A DNA stretch of 64,000 nucleotides from Spirosoma luteum DSM 19990 (GCF_000374065.1 NZ_KB893267.1:191-64190); one strand, 5' to 3'; shown: positions 9,921-19,234, counted from the first letter of the stretch. Made by a program: numbers and translations. Notes: a model not told the origin generated them from the letters alone.

Positions 9921-9979
9921 CGAAATTTTAGTGAAAATTTGGGCCAACACCCCAGACAAACCCCGACCCCGCCCGTTCC

Positions 9980-11047
9980 CTACTTATCGCGCACGCAGCG
10001 AAAGCCCAGGTTATTGCTGCCACTGTTTATTTCTCCTTTGCCCCGGCTCCCGGCTTTGTAACGAATACAATAGTCGTCACTGCACAGAAACGAGCCGCCC
10101 CGCTGCACCCGTTTCACGGCACCCGGCTCATCCGGGTCGTAGCTGTCGGCAGGTCCTTGTGGGTCGTTTATAACCAGTTTTGTGTAGTAGTCCGGGCGGT
10201 AAAAATCCTGGCACCACTCCCACACATTCCCATCCATATCGTACAGGCCGTACGGATTTGGCGCGAATGACTGAACGGGAGCGACACCCGTAAACCCGTC
10301 TTCGGTAGTATTCTTATCCGGAAAGTGCCCCTGGTAGATGTTGGCAATCCATTTACCACCGGGCTTCAGCTCGTTACCCCAATAGTAGGTTTGATTTTCT
10401 TTACCGCCCCGGGCCGCAAACTCCCATTCCGCTTCGGTAGGCAGTCGTTTCCCCGCCCAGTTGGCGTAAGCCGCAGCATCGGTGAAACTAACGTGAACCA
10501 CAGGTTCGTTTTCGTGCCCTTTCGTCGTACTCTCCGGGCCATTGGGATGCTGCCAGTCGGCCCCCTTCACGTAGGCCCACCATTGCAGCGGATTGTCGAG
10601 CGATACCTGCTGGGCTGTAGGCGCAAAAACCGCTGACCCCGGCACCAGTTGCTCCACCGGAACGCCCGGAAAATCAGCCGGATTCGGGGCTTGTTCCGCC
10701 ACGGTTTTATAGCCGGTGGCAGCTACAAACCGGGCAAACTCCGCGTTGGTCACTTCATGTTCGTCCATCCAGAAACCTGTTACCGAAACCGAATGGACCG
10801 GTCTTGAGTCAGGAAACTCGTCGGCCCCCATCAAGAACGGACCACCCGGTATCCAGACCATGCCGGTGGTATCGGCCCCGGAGGCTGTGGTTTCCCGAAC
10901 CGGGTCAGCGACGGCCATGGATGTTTGCGCGTCGGATGATTGACTGGTAGACTGGCAGCCAGACAAGAGTATGGCTAACAGGCCGGCTACCGCTACGGTG
11001 TTGGTATAGATAGCCATGCTGAATAATTTTTCAACCTTACATTTCAT
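9980..11047 (-). CDS. Formylglycine-generating enzyme (SUMF1/FGE family), predicted lipoprotein
   Basis: The ATG at 11047 (MKCKVEKLFS) gives 355 residues, with a signal peptide and lipobox LLSG-C31; the ATG at 11017 is an alternative, and the longer open frame would overlap the HNH gene. The FGE-sulfatase domain runs from about residue 62 to the end: MVWIPGGPFLMG, WMDEHEVTNAEF, RLPTEAEWEFAARGG and MDGNVWEWC. The C-terminal RGGSFLCSDDYCIRYK keeps both cysteines (C322, C327) of bona fide FGE, which oxidises a sulfatase cysteine to formylglycine using oxygen. Two sulfatases with CxPSR motifs follow at 12005 and 13692, so they are its likely clients. Confidence 0.88.
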   Translation of the reverse strand: MKCKVEKLFSMAIYTNTVAVAGLLAILLSGCQSTSQSSDAQTSMAVADPVRETTASGADTTGMVWIPGGPFLMGADEFPDSRPVHSVSVTGFWMDEHEVTNAEFARFVAATGYKTVAEQAPNPADFPGVPVEQLVPGSAVFAPTAQQVSLDNPLQWWAYVKGADWQHPNGPESTTKGHENEPVVHVSFTDAAAYANWAGKRLPTEAEWEFAARGGKENQTYYWGNELKPGGKWIANIYQGHFPDKNTTEDGFTGVAPVQSFAPNPYGLYDMDGNVWEWCQDFYRPDYYTKLVINDPQGPADSYDPDEPGAVKRVQRGGSFLCSDDYCIRYKAGSRGKGEINSGSNNLGFRCVRDK

Positions 11048-11055
11048 TGCTTGCG

Positions 11056-11484
11056 TCAACTGTCTGGTGGATGCATCCCAAACGAAATAATACACTGTCG
11101 ATATTCAACCAACTTTTCCCGGTTAAGCCGGAGTTCCTTCACCGTACAACGCCCAATGGCAGTGAGACCAATAATCTGCGTAGCATCCTCACTCCATGCA
11201 AAATGCTCATTCCAGGTATCCTGACGGGGCGAGAATAACGGAAACCATTTTTCAGTGATTGGATCGAAAACGTTTGATTTATTTGATTTTAACCGGTTGC
11301 AGAGAAAGCAGGCATAGGCAAGATTATCGGCATCCGATGTTCCATTCAAACTCTGTGGCTGAACGTGGTCAATCGTGAAAGCCGTAGGAGAGTATTTATC
11401 CTGACTTTTGCAGTATTCACAGCATTTTGAAGCCCTCGACATAACTGCTTCCCGTACGGCAGGAGAAATAGTGAATCTAGGCAT
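11056..11484 (-). CDS. HNH endonuclease
   Basis: The ATG at 11484 gives 142 residues (MPRFTISPAVREAV). It has the HNH/McrA zinc-bound layout: CCEYC at 21-25, FTIDHVQP with D39-H40, DNLAYAC at 53-59, then C59-x2-C62-N and KSNK. This is the beta-beta-alpha metal fold that cuts DNA. Its start overlaps the stop of the upstream gene (ATGCCTAG), so the two are translationally coupled. Similar pairs are scattered in Bacteroidota genomes and the target is unknown; restriction or element-encoded nuclease are both possible. It ends 8 bp before the FGE start, so all three genes may share a transcript. Confidence 0.88.
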   Translation of the reverse strand: MPRFTISPAVREAVMSRASKCCEYCKSQDKYSPTAFTIDHVQPQSLNGTSDADNLAYACFLCNRLKSNKSNVFDPITEKWFPLFSPRQDTWNEHFAWSEDATQIIGLTAIGRCTVKELRLNREKLVEYRQCIISFGMHPPDS

Positions 11485-11851
11485 CGTCAAGATTGATGCC
11501 GAGCTGTTTCATTAGTTCATCCAACGGAACCTGACGGAGTACGGCCAGTTGCGACAAGGCTTTTATCCGTTCAACGCTGAATGACTCATAATCTTCCGCC
11601 AGCCGGAGCGCTTCTGTCTCTTCTTCCTCACTCAACGCGCTAAACTCTGTTTTCCAATCGAGGTATTGTAGTCGCTCCCATTTTTGAGCATCATATTCAT
11701 GATTGATTCGCTCTAACAAAGCAGATTCCGCTGCATCGAGCACGGGAAGCCCATACCGCTGAACACGAAGGGCTGTCAGCGTCTGGTATAGTTTTTCAAA
11801 GCTCTTTGCTTCTAATTGCTTTGCCTTATGGATTATTTCAGCAACAGACAT
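11477..11851 (-). CDS. Hypothetical helical protein coupled to the HNH nuclease
   Basis: A 124-residue, almost all-helical protein (MSVAEIIHKAKQLEAKSFEK) rich in Leu, Glu and Arg, with no signal peptide or membrane segment. Its stop codon overlaps the start of the HNH gene by 8 bp, so the pair is co-translated. It could be a specificity, antitoxin-like or regulatory partner of the nuclease; the sequence alone does not decide. The ending LDELMKQLGINLDDA resembles the acidic tails of small partner proteins. No known domain was recognised. Confidence 0.7.
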   Translation of the reverse strand: MSVAEIIHKAKQLEAKSFEKLYQTLTALRVQRYGLPVLDAAESALLERINHEYDAQKWERLQYLDWKTEFSALSEEEETEALRLAEDYESFSVERIKALSQLAVLRQVPLDELMKQLGINLDDA

Positions 11852-12004
11852 ATCGGTGGTTCATTTCTAACCCGCTTTTAAACGAAAGTACCGAAATTGA
11901 TTGGTCTAAACAAGGCTCACGGGTGTCAGATTACGTATCCGGCAACCGGTCCTTACGTAGTTAAGAAACGATAAATCAGGCAGTGACCATACCGATCAAC
12001 TACA

Positions 12005-13576
12005 TTAGTTGCTCTCCAGAATTTTTAGGGCTTCATCATCTTCGTATTTTTTGATCTGCTGTACCAGTTTCGTTTTCAGGTCGGCCGTGATTGTTTCGTA
12101 GCCTTTCTGACCGTACAGGTTATGCATGTTCTGCGGGTCTTTTTTGATGTCGTACAACTCCCAGAAGTTGTCGGGGCCGTAAAAACGGGCTATGGTGTAC
12201 TGGTTGGTACGCAGGCCAAAATGGGGCGATACGTGGTGCGGCTGCGGGTATTCATAATAATGATAATACGCCTGATCGCGCCAGTTTTTCTTTTCGCCTT
12301 TCAACACCGGCAGGAATGATTCTCCCTGTATATAAGCGGGAATGGTGGTGCCAGTCAGGTTGAGCAGCGTGGGAGCCCAGTCGACATTGGATACCACCTG
12401 GTTCACCCGACTGCCGGGTTTGATTACGCCCGGATAGCGAATGACGAACGGCGTTTTCAATGACTCTTCGTAAATCCACCGCTTGTCGAACCAACCGTGT
12501 TCGCCAAGGTAAAAGCCCTGATCCGAGGTGTAGATGACAACGGTATTTTTTGACAACCCGCTTTTATCCAGGTAATCCAGCAACTTGCCGATGTTGCGGT
12601 CCAGGGAATTGGCCACCGACAGATAGTCTTTCATGTACCGCTGATACTTCCATTCAACTAACGCCTTGCCGCTGAGCTTCTTTTCATCAAATTCTTTACT
12701 GATCTTGGTTTCGTAGTAGTCGTAAAACGGCTTCTTCTGCTCGGGGGTGAATCGATTGTACGTACCATTTTTCTCGTAGTCTACGTGTACTTTCAGGTCC
12801 TCCGGCAGGCGCATGGTTTTGTCGATGCTCATATCCTGCTTCTGGGCGGCAAGGCGTCCTTTGTAGTTATCATAAAAGTTGGGGGGCAGCGGAAACGTCA
12901 CATTATCGTAAGCCCCTAAATCTTCGGCGGCAGGGAGCCACTCGCGGTGCGTTGCCTTATGACCAACGACTAGAAAGAAGGGCTTTGCCGTGTCCCGGTG
13001 CGCCAGCCAGTCGGTCGATAGACTCGTGACAACATCGGTGACGTAGCCCATGTGGCGGGTCGTCTTGTTATTGGAGTCGACAAAATCGGAGTTGTAATAA
13101 TGGCCGTGTCCCGGTAGTATATTCAGGTAATCGAAGCCGTGGGGTAGGCTACCCAGGTGCATTTTTCCAATCCAGGCCGTTTGATAGCCGTTCTTCTGCA
13201 ACTCTTCGGTGAATACCGGCTGGTTGATGTCAAATACTTTCTCGTTTAATTTGTAGCCATTCCGGTGGGAGAACTGTCCCGTCAGCAGGGTGGCCCGGCT
13301 GGGGCCGCAGATGGAATTGGCGACTACGTTATTGTACAGGATAGCCCCTTCCTTCGCAATCCGGTCAATGTTGGGCGTTTTGGCTAGCTTGCTGCCATAG
13401 GAGCTGATGGCCTGGGAGGTGTGATCGTCCGAAATAATGAAGACAATATTGGGGCGGGATGGCGGAGGGGCTTCGGCTTTTTTGACCGTATAGCCCGGTA
13501 CCACCAGCCAGCAGGCAATCAGGGCCGCCAGCCCCAGCAACGATATAGATAATGAATAAAGGCGTTTACGTTTCAT
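12005..13576 (-). CDS. Secreted Cys-type sulfatase
   Basis: A 523-residue sulfatase of the alkaline phosphatase fold. An N-terminal hydrophobic segment (residues about 7-28) acts as signal peptide or anchor. Metal-binding RPNIVFIISDDH lies at 41-52. The active-site motif is C90-G-P-S-R in NSICGPSRATLLTGQ; C90 must be oxidised to formylglycine. Further landmarks are IGKMHLG, GHKATHREW, YTSDQGFYLGEHGWFDKRW and the C-terminal ELYDIKKDPQNMHNL. It likely removes sulfate from polysaccharides outside the cytoplasm. The FGE gene on the same strand, with the HNH pair between them, would supply the oxidised cysteine. Confidence 0.92.
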   Translation of the reverse strand: MKRKRLYSLSISLLGLAALIACWLVVPGYTVKKAEAPPPSRPNIVFIISDDHTSQAISSYGSKLAKTPNIDRIAKEGAILYNNVVANSICGPSRATLLTGQFSHRNGYKLNEKVFDINQPVFTEELQKNGYQTAWIGKMHLGSLPHGFDYLNILPGHGHYYNSDFVDSNNKTTRHMGYVTDVVTSLSTDWLAHRDTAKPFFLVVGHKATHREWLPAAEDLGAYDNVTFPLPPNFYDNYKGRLAAQKQDMSIDKTMRLPEDLKVHVDYEKNGTYNRFTPEQKKPFYDYYETKISKEFDEKKLSGKALVEWKYQRYMKDYLSVANSLDRNIGKLLDYLDKSGLSKNTVVIYTSDQGFYLGEHGWFDKRWIYEESLKTPFVIRYPGVIKPGSRVNQVVSNVDWAPTLLNLTGTTIPAYIQGESFLPVLKGEKKNWRDQAYYHYYEYPQPHHVSPHFGLRTNQYTIARFYGPDNFWELYDIKKDPQNMHNLYGQKGYETITADLKTKLVQQIKKYEDDEALKILESN

Positions 13577-13691
13577 GATTTCGGTTAAGAGTGCGCGACG
13601 ATTTTACCCCTAAATAAGCAGTGTTGTAGCGGCCTATACTTCTTTATGCCCGGCTGTTCCGGTTGTCACCAACTAATTTTCGTTACCGACG

Positions 13692-15347
13692 TTACTCACT
13701 GAAGGTAACTTCTTCACTCGGCATATACCCAATGCGGTGGGCAACAACCCGCAGCGACTCGCCGGGCTGGAGCGTTAATTTTTCGCCACTGTACACTCGC
13801 CAGCCCTTCACCGGGCTGCCGCCATGCGTTAGCTGATAGCCGATGGATGCCCCCGGCGTGGCGCAACGTATGGCCACTATTTTACCGGAAACGAGCAATT
13901 CAGGCTTAGCCGTTTCGGGTGGCTCAATGCCGCCGTTCCACATCTGTTTCACCATCTCGGCTTCGGGTATAGCAGCCCTGTCCCCCACGCGTTTCAGCCA
14001 GGCGTCCATCTGGCTTCGTAGCTCCTGTAGTTTGGTCTTGTAGCCGGGCGTATTCACCAGGTTCATGAACTCGTTGGGGTCGATCCGGGTATCGCAAAGC
14101 TCTTCGGCGGGTTTGGTTTGCCGGAACCACCGCATCTGCGTAGCGTTCAGCTTACCAGCATCCCGAAGTTGCAGCAGTTCGGTCATCATGGGAATGCTGA
14201 GCCGGTAGCCAATATTCTGGTAATACGGTTTTTCGGGCATGAAATTCCGGTAGTATTTGTAGCGGCCATCGCCCACGGTACGCACCCGGTCCAGCTCGGT
14301 ATCCATCCGGTCGCGACCTGCAAAGATATACTTCCGGGCCGATGGCGCTTCCTGCTCACCCAGAAATGCCTGACCCTGTATGTAGGCCGGTACCGGCACG
14401 CCAGCCAGCGAGAGCACCGTTGGGGCCAGGTCCACAAAGCTAACGAGCCGATCTTCCACATTTCCGGCGAGTCGACTACCCTTAACCCTGAATTGCTCCG
14501 GAATCCGCACAATCATCGGCACCCGCAGGCCCCGGTCATATACTTCCCGCTTCACAAATGGTAGTCCGTCGCCATGGTCGGAGTAGAAAAAAATGATGGT
14601 ATTGTCGTACAGGTCATCGTCTTTCAACTGCCTGATAATCGTACCCACGATGGAGTCCATCCGCATTACGTTGGACAGGTTACGGGCAATATCGTGCCGG
14701 ACGGTTTTGGTATCCGGATAGTAAACGGGAACGGTTACATCCTCCGGTTTCACCAGCAGCGGCTCTTTTTCCCGCATCCACACCTGCGACTCATGCGTGA
14801 TCATCAGGTTAAAAATGGAGAAGAAAGGACTATTGGCCTGGGGCCTTTGCCGCCAGTGTGCCTCCGGGTTGCTCTCGTCCCATACCGTTACGGGCGGCAC
14901 AAACTGGTAGTCTTCCTTGCTGTTGTTGGTACAATAGTACCCCGCCTTCCGCAAAAACTCCGGGAAACAGCGCACCAGCTCCGGCAGCACAGCGGAGTAC
15001 GACTTTGTGGGCGACGACTTATGCGGATACGGGTCGCCCTGGAGGGTACGCATGTGCATCGTACCGATGGAATTCTGGTACATACCCGTAATGATGGACG
15101 ACCGGCTGGGTGCGCATACCCCCGCCGTGGAGTACACGTGCGAATACCGAACACCCTCAGCGGCCAGCTGGTCGAGGTTGGGTGTTTTTACTTGTTTATC
15201 ACCAAAGCAGCTCAGGTGATAGGACATATCCTCGCAGGTAATCCAGAGAATATTAGGCTGAGCCGCCGGTGGCCGTACGGGTTGACGCTGATGGAATGAC
15301 AGCGTTAGTCCACTCAACAGCAACATAACGATGACTACTAATTGCAT
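13692..15347 (-). CDS. Secreted Cys-type sulfatase, heparan N-sulfatase-like
   Basis: A 551-residue sulfatase with a signal peptide (VVIVMLLLSGLTLSFH). Key sites are PNILWITCEDMS with metal-binding acids at 39-41, C78 in GVCAPSRSSIITGMY as the formylglycine precursor, and FFYSDHGDGLPFVKREVYDRG. Its short central region and LCDTRIDPNEFMNL ending recall the heparan N-sulfatase (SGSH-like) branch. About 75 residues follow the sulfatase core as a beta-rich C-terminal domain (ISYQ-like GASIGYQLTHGG, GWRVYSGEK). It is separated by 115 bp from the second sulfatase downstream and probably forms one polysaccharide-desulfation unit with it. Confidence 0.92.
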   Translation of the reverse strand: MQLVVIVMLLLSGLTLSFHQRQPVRPPAAQPNILWITCEDMSYHLSCFGDKQVKTPNLDQLAAEGVRYSHVYSTAGVCAPSRSSIITGMYQNSIGTMHMRTLQGDPYPHKSSPTKSYSAVLPELVRCFPEFLRKAGYYCTNNSKEDYQFVPPVTVWDESNPEAHWRQRPQANSPFFSIFNLMITHESQVWMREKEPLLVKPEDVTVPVYYPDTKTVRHDIARNLSNVMRMDSIVGTIIRQLKDDDLYDNTIIFFYSDHGDGLPFVKREVYDRGLRVPMIVRIPEQFRVKGSRLAGNVEDRLVSFVDLAPTVLSLAGVPVPAYIQGQAFLGEQEAPSARKYIFAGRDRMDTELDRVRTVGDGRYKYYRNFMPEKPYYQNIGYRLSIPMMTELLQLRDAGKLNATQMRWFRQTKPAEELCDTRIDPNEFMNLVNTPGYKTKLQELRSQMDAWLKRVGDRAAIPEAEMVKQMWNGGIEPPETAKPELLVSGKIVAIRCATPGASIGYQLTHGGSPVKGWRVYSGEKLTLQPGESLRVVAHRIGYMPSEEVTFSE

Positions 15348-15404
15348 GGAAAAGGAGTTCTGGAGAATGTAAGGATACCGCCAAAAGGAGGCCGATACGG
15401 TTGT

Positions 15405-16331
15405 TTACTGAATCAGCTTCGCCAGCTCCTGCCACGAAATCAGGCCAATGGCCACAACGGCCAGGGCCAGCCCAATTTTATTGGCACTGGAGAGGTGCTC
15501 CCGAAAAAACAAAGCGGCCAGCAGGGCCGCCAGCAGAATAACACCAATGTTGTAAAGGGGATACACGAAGGCCCCGTTCCCGGCAAAGGCTGTCAACGCC
15601 AGCAGCAGGGTATAAAAGCTCAGGAAGTTAGGCACCCCCAGCGTAACGGCCCCTGCCAAACTCTTCCTGTCAAACTGTTCCTTCCCCTGCATCATTCGGA
15701 TTCCCAGCATTAGTATCCCGGCTATAACAGCTCCCAACACCATCGTCAGCGTGACCTGAATCGTTTTATCGGCAGGAATATAGTGCAGATTCATGTAGTT
15801 GATCATGGTGTTGGTGGCCCCATACAACAGGAACACGCCAACGGGTAACAGCACAGCCAGCCCCAGTCGGCGAGTGGGGGTCTGGACTGTATCTCTTGTA
15901 GTCGGCTCCGTTTTGTAGGTACTCAGGACCACGGCGACGATAGCCAGCCCCAGCCCCAGGTAGTTCAGCGCATCAAAGCCGGCAGCGGCACTGCCCGCCT
16001 GAAAAACGAACAGACTGAAGCAGACCGGAATCACCAGCGAGAGGTTATTGGCCAGTGACGTAACCGTGATGCCCATGCGCTGTGTAGACGCCCCCGACAG
16101 CATGAACGTCAGGATAAAACCTACCCCAAGTCCAAGGGCCAGCCAGGTCCAGGTTTGAGAGAGATCAATACTAAATGACTGACCAGCGGGTAACAACAGC
16201 AAACCCGTTAGAAAACAAACCGGGTAGTTGAACACAATGGCCTGAAACGTATTGACTTCGTAGCGGGGAAATAAGCGAAAATTCAACAGTAACAGCACCG
16301 ACAGCACGATGCTAAGACCAAGAAAGAGCAT
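15405..16331 (-). CDS. EamA/DMT-superfamily permease
   Basis: A 308-residue polytopic protein with about ten hydrophobic segments and two internally similar halves (from residues about 1 and 150), the drug/metabolite transporter plan. It starts MLFLGLSIVLSVLLLLNF and ends in a helix after KIGLALAVVAIGLISWQEL. The substrate cannot be read from the sequence. It lies 57 bp upstream of the second sulfatase on the same strand, so co-transcription is possible, but a role in sulfate or sugar export is speculation. The ATG at 16331 is the first plausible start. Confidence 0.85.
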   Translation of the reverse strand: MLFLGLSIVLSVLLLLNFRLFPRYEVNTFQAIVFNYPVCFLTGLLLLPAGQSFSIDLSQTWTWLALGLGVGFILTFMLSGASTQRMGITVTSLANNLSLVIPVCFSLFVFQAGSAAAGFDALNYLGLGLAIVAVVLSTYKTEPTTRDTVQTPTRRLGLAVLLPVGVFLLYGATNTMINYMNLHYIPADKTIQVTLTMVLGAVIAGILMLGIRMMQGKEQFDRKSLAGAVTLGVPNFLSFYTLLLALTAFAGNGAFVYPLYNIGVILLAALLAALFFREHLSSANKIGLALAVVAIGLISWQELAKLIQ

Positions 16332-16424
16332 AAGACAGACAAGTATAACCGGTAATTTGGGTCGAAGTTAACCGTCGGATTTGGTTGAACGCGTATCTTG
16401 CCGTCCCGAACGACTCATTTCGTT

Positions 16425-17096
16425 ATGATCAGGAAGCTGGCTTTTCTCGTTACGCTCGTTTTGTTTACCAGTACCTTTTCATGGGCGCAACCGACTCTAT
16501 CCGTATCGGCAACCGGTTCACCAACGTTCGCCCGCACCGTTTACCGATACCGCTTTTTTTATCCCGAAAGCGATGGACAAGTCGTAGAACCGGTGTACGT
16601 AAATGGACCCCGCTGGGCAACGGGCTATTCGGCGGGTTTATCCGTCCGGTACGAATACACGCCCGGATGGTCCGTTTCGTCGGGTATCTGGTATCAGTCG
16701 ATAGCCTCTCAGCAGGCTCGGCAGCCCTCGGCAGGTGAGGGCACCGTAACGCTCCGCAACCGGGTTATTCGCTTTCCGATTCTGTTGAACTATGCCTTAT
16801 CCAGCAAACGCCTGTCCCCTTATTTTTCGCTGGGTTTCATGGTCGATTTACCGTTAACAGGACGGGTGGTAGTGACGCGGGGAGCGGAGCCAACGCAGAA
16901 CCTGCGGTTAAAAACAGCACCGCGCCCCGTTTTCCTGGGGATGCTGGGGGCAGGCATACAGTACAAACTGATGAATCGGTACACACTGCTGGCTCAACCG
17001 GTCTGGACCTACACTTTTGGGCAGTTGGGCGGAGCCAGTATAGACGATCCAACCGTTGAACTGAGTTTGCTTACGCAGGTAGCGTATTCATTCTAG
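16425..17096 (+). CDS. Outer-membrane beta-barrel protein
   Basis: The ATG at 16425 gives 223 residues with a classic signal peptide (MIRKLAFLVTLVLFTSTFSW) cut after WAQ. The rest alternates amphipathic strands separated by short turns (YSAGLSVRYEYTPGWSVSSG, ILLNYALSSKRLSPYFSLGF) and ends with aromatic F (VAYSF), the hallmark of outer-membrane barrels of the PorT/OmpW-like size class. It is divergently placed from the DMT permease with a 93-bp shared upstream region. No specific function was recognised. Confidence 0.8.
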   Translation: MIRKLAFLVTLVLFTSTFSWAQPTLSVSATGSPTFARTVYRYRFFYPESDGQVVEPVYVNGPRWATGYSAGLSVRYEYTPGWSVSSGIWYQSIASQQARQPSAGEGTVTLRNRVIRFPILLNYALSSKRLSPYFSLGFMVDLPLTGRVVVTRGAEPTQNLRLKTAPRPVFLGMLGAGIQYKLMNRYTLLAQPVWTYTFGQLGGASIDDPTVELSLLTQVAYSF

Positions 17097-17163
17097 CATA
17101 CCCCAGCAAGCCCAACTGCCCCGCATCGGCTCTTTACCCCACCAAAACCTTACCCCTTCTTTT

Positions 17164-18309
17164 ATGCACACGCACCCTACCTGCCTTATCACCCCCAATC
17201 AACTACTGGCCCTGCTGATTGGCCTGCTACCGGTGTATGGTATGGCGCAGCCCATTCAGCCGGAACGCCAGCCTGCTCAGTTTGACCGGTTCATGACCCA
17301 ACTCATGGATAGTGCCCAGGTGCCGGGGCTGTCCATCGTCCTTTTGCGCAACAATACGGTTGTGTACAGCCGGGGCTATGGCCTGACCAACGCGGACTCA
17401 ACCCAGCGCGTAATGCCCACTACTGTTTTTGAAGCGGCCTCGCTCAGCAAACCCGTATTTGCGTATGCGGTGCTGCAACTGGTGGAACAGGGTTTGCTGG
17501 ACCTGGACAAACCCCTGTATGCATACCTGCCCTATCCGGATGCGGCCGCCGACGCACGATACCAGAAAATTACGGCCCGGATGGTGCTGAGTCACCAGTC
17601 CGGTTTTCCCAACTGGCGCAAAGACCGGAAACTACCCCAGCTTGCCATGGCTTTTACGCCCGGCGAACGCTTCGGCTACTCGGGCGAAGGCTATGTGTAT
17701 CTGCAAAAGGTGGTTGAGAAAATTACCGGCCAACCGATCAACGCGGTTATGGAATCGCGCGTGCTGAAGCCGCTGGGCATGATGAATAGCAGCTTCGTCT
17801 GGAAACCCGATTTCAACACCCACGTAGCCATGCCGCACAACGAAGCCGGAGAGCCGGAGCAGAAATACCAGCCGGGGCAGGCAAACATGGCCTACTCCCT
17901 GCATACTACCGCTGAGGATTACGCCCGCTTTATTCGAGCCATCTTTACGCCTACCGGCCTCAAGCCTGCCACTATCAATCAGCTACTGACGCCAACCAGC
18001 AAACTCCCAACCCGCTTTTCGGGCGATACGTTATCCACGAATCTGTACTGGGGACTGGGCATCGGACTGGAGCGGATGCCGGACGCTACCTGGTTCTGGC
18101 ATTGGGGCGATAACGGTTCCTTTAAGTGCTTCGTACTGGCGAATCAAGCCCGACAGGATGCGGTAATCTACTTTACTAATTCCACCAACGGGCTGGACAT
18201 TGCCGACCGGATAGTAGCGCAAACCCTGGGCGGACAGCACCCCTCGCTACCCTTCCTGGGCATCAGCGCTGACGAGTTCTTCCGCAAGCATCCCTACAAG
18301 GGTAAGTGA
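17164..18309 (+). CDS. Serine hydrolase, class C beta-lactamase / PBP-like family
   Basis: A 381-residue protein with an N-terminal signal peptide (about 1-28, GMAQ). The catalytic SxxK tetrad is S93-L-S-K96 in FEAASLSKPVFAYAV. The second motif reads YSGEGY, a YxN-like site near residue 173, and the third is HWGDNGS in place of the KTG triad, usual for this esterase/beta-lactamase family. It lies 67 bp after the barrel gene on the same strand. Family members include peptidases, esterases and true beta-lactamases, so the substrate is open; resistance should not be assumed. Confidence 0.88.
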   Translation: MHTHPTCLITPNQLLALLIGLLPVYGMAQPIQPERQPAQFDRFMTQLMDSAQVPGLSIVLLRNNTVVYSRGYGLTNADSTQRVMPTTVFEAASLSKPVFAYAVLQLVEQGLLDLDKPLYAYLPYPDAAADARYQKITARMVLSHQSGFPNWRKDRKLPQLAMAFTPGERFGYSGEGYVYLQKVVEKITGQPINAVMESRVLKPLGMMNSSFVWKPDFNTHVAMPHNEAGEPEQKYQPGQANMAYSLHTTAEDYARFIRAIFTPTGLKPATINQLLTPTSKLPTRFSGDTLSTNLYWGLGIGLERMPDATWFWHWGDNGSFKCFVLANQARQDAVIYFTNSTNGLDIADRIVAQTLGGQHPSLPFLGISADEFFRKHPYKGK

Positions 18310-18322
18310 CGCAGTACCAATA

Positions 18323-18763
18323 TCACTTTATCTTCATTCCCGGCACCAGCGGATCGGTCTCTACCAGTTCCAGCGACTTGACCATGTCCTTCGTGCCATT
18401 CTTGTATTTCAGGAAATGAGGGGTTTGCAGGTGCGCCCGGTACGCAGCCGAATCGGCGTAGATTTCCAGGATGGTGAAGTGGGTAGGGTTATTTTTCTCA
18501 GATACGGCATACAGGGTCAGTACGCCCGGCTCCACGCGCACCGCCGTTTCGGCACCTTCTTTCAGTGCGGCTTTGTAGGGCTCCAGTTGGGCCGGGTCAA
18601 TAACGAGTTTAGCCAGCCGGACTATCTGTTTTTTCTCCTGGGCTGATGCGTTACCGACAGCACACATGGTCAGCATTCCTATGGCAAGCAGAACACACAG
18701 ACCGTGCCTGAACTTGGACAGATTCCTGAATTTCTCAGTCGGAAAGACTTTTGTCAGACTCAT
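18323..18763 (-). CDS. Secreted antibiotic-biosynthesis-monooxygenase (ABM) domain protein
   Basis: The ATG at 18763 gives 146 residues (MSLTKVFPTEKFRN); a longer open frame runs into the decayed AraC gene upstream. A hydrophobic signal segment (GLCVLLAIGMLTMCAVGNAS) ends in ASAQ. The mature part is a dimeric alpha/beta-barrel ABM fold: RLAKLVIDPAQLEPYKAALK, VEPGVLTLYAV, FTILEIYADSAAYRAHLQTPHF and KSLELVETDPL. Such small proteins include heme- or quinone-degrading enzymes and many of unknown role. Export is atypical for monooxygenases but common for Bacteroidota members of this family. Confidence 0.85.
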   Translation of the reverse strand: MSLTKVFPTEKFRNLSKFRHGLCVLLAIGMLTMCAVGNASAQEKKQIVRLAKLVIDPAQLEPYKAALKEGAETAVRVEPGVLTLYAVSEKNNPTHFTILEIYADSAAYRAHLQTPHFLKYKNGTKDMVKSLELVETDPLVPGMKIK

Positions 18764-18812
18764 ACCTTTCTCCTGTTTAAGTGAGCAGTCGATGGGCGTA
18801 AAGTTACGCAAC

Positions 18813-19078
18813 TCATCCTTTTCTGAATTTCAGCGGACTGAGATGTATATGCTTTTTGAAGAAGTTATTAAAATGGGGGCCCTCGTTGAAGCCAGGGGTA
18901 CAGGTAATTTCCGATATTCCCCAGGCGCTGTGCTTCAGCAAGGTTTTGCTTCCGGCAACATCCGACCGATAATCAGTTGCGTGGTTGTTTTCTGCGTCGT
19001 TTCCTTCACCGCCCGGTTAAAAGGGTTGACATGGTCATTCAACTGAGTGGCAAAGTCCAGAGTCTGGTGGTTCGAGAT
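18813..19078 (-). pseudogene. Decayed AraC-type regulator, C-terminal DNA-binding part only
   Basis: The minus strand translates in two frames to an AraC-type HTH ending. One frame reads DFATQLNDHVNPFNRAVKET and RMLPEAK. After a shift near 18945 the other reads TLLKHSAWGISEI, GFNEGPHFNNFFKKHIHLSP and LKFRK, then a stop at 18813-18815. Only the last ~85 codons of the family remain, with at least one frameshift and no sensor domain. It lies upstream of the ABM gene it may once have controlled. Confidence 0.75.
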
Positions 19079-19234
19079 TCATAAATGAACGCATTTTTTT
19101 GTCGTTTCAGCGTAACAGGGGTGGTTCAACTGAAATCAAAAACGTTTTCATGTTATTTTCTATGAATTTATTGCCATAGTTAGTCTAAATTCTGAACTTA
19201 CTGACTCCATCCAGCCTATGTAATTTACTCCTGT

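Noticed and set aside
14574-15299. 241-codon plus-strand open frame
   Set aside because: Antisense to the second sulfatase, which has intact motifs.
17164-18309. Beta-lactam resistance gene
   Set aside because: Class C-type serine hydrolase motifs are shared with esterases and peptidases; nothing in the sequence supports resistance.
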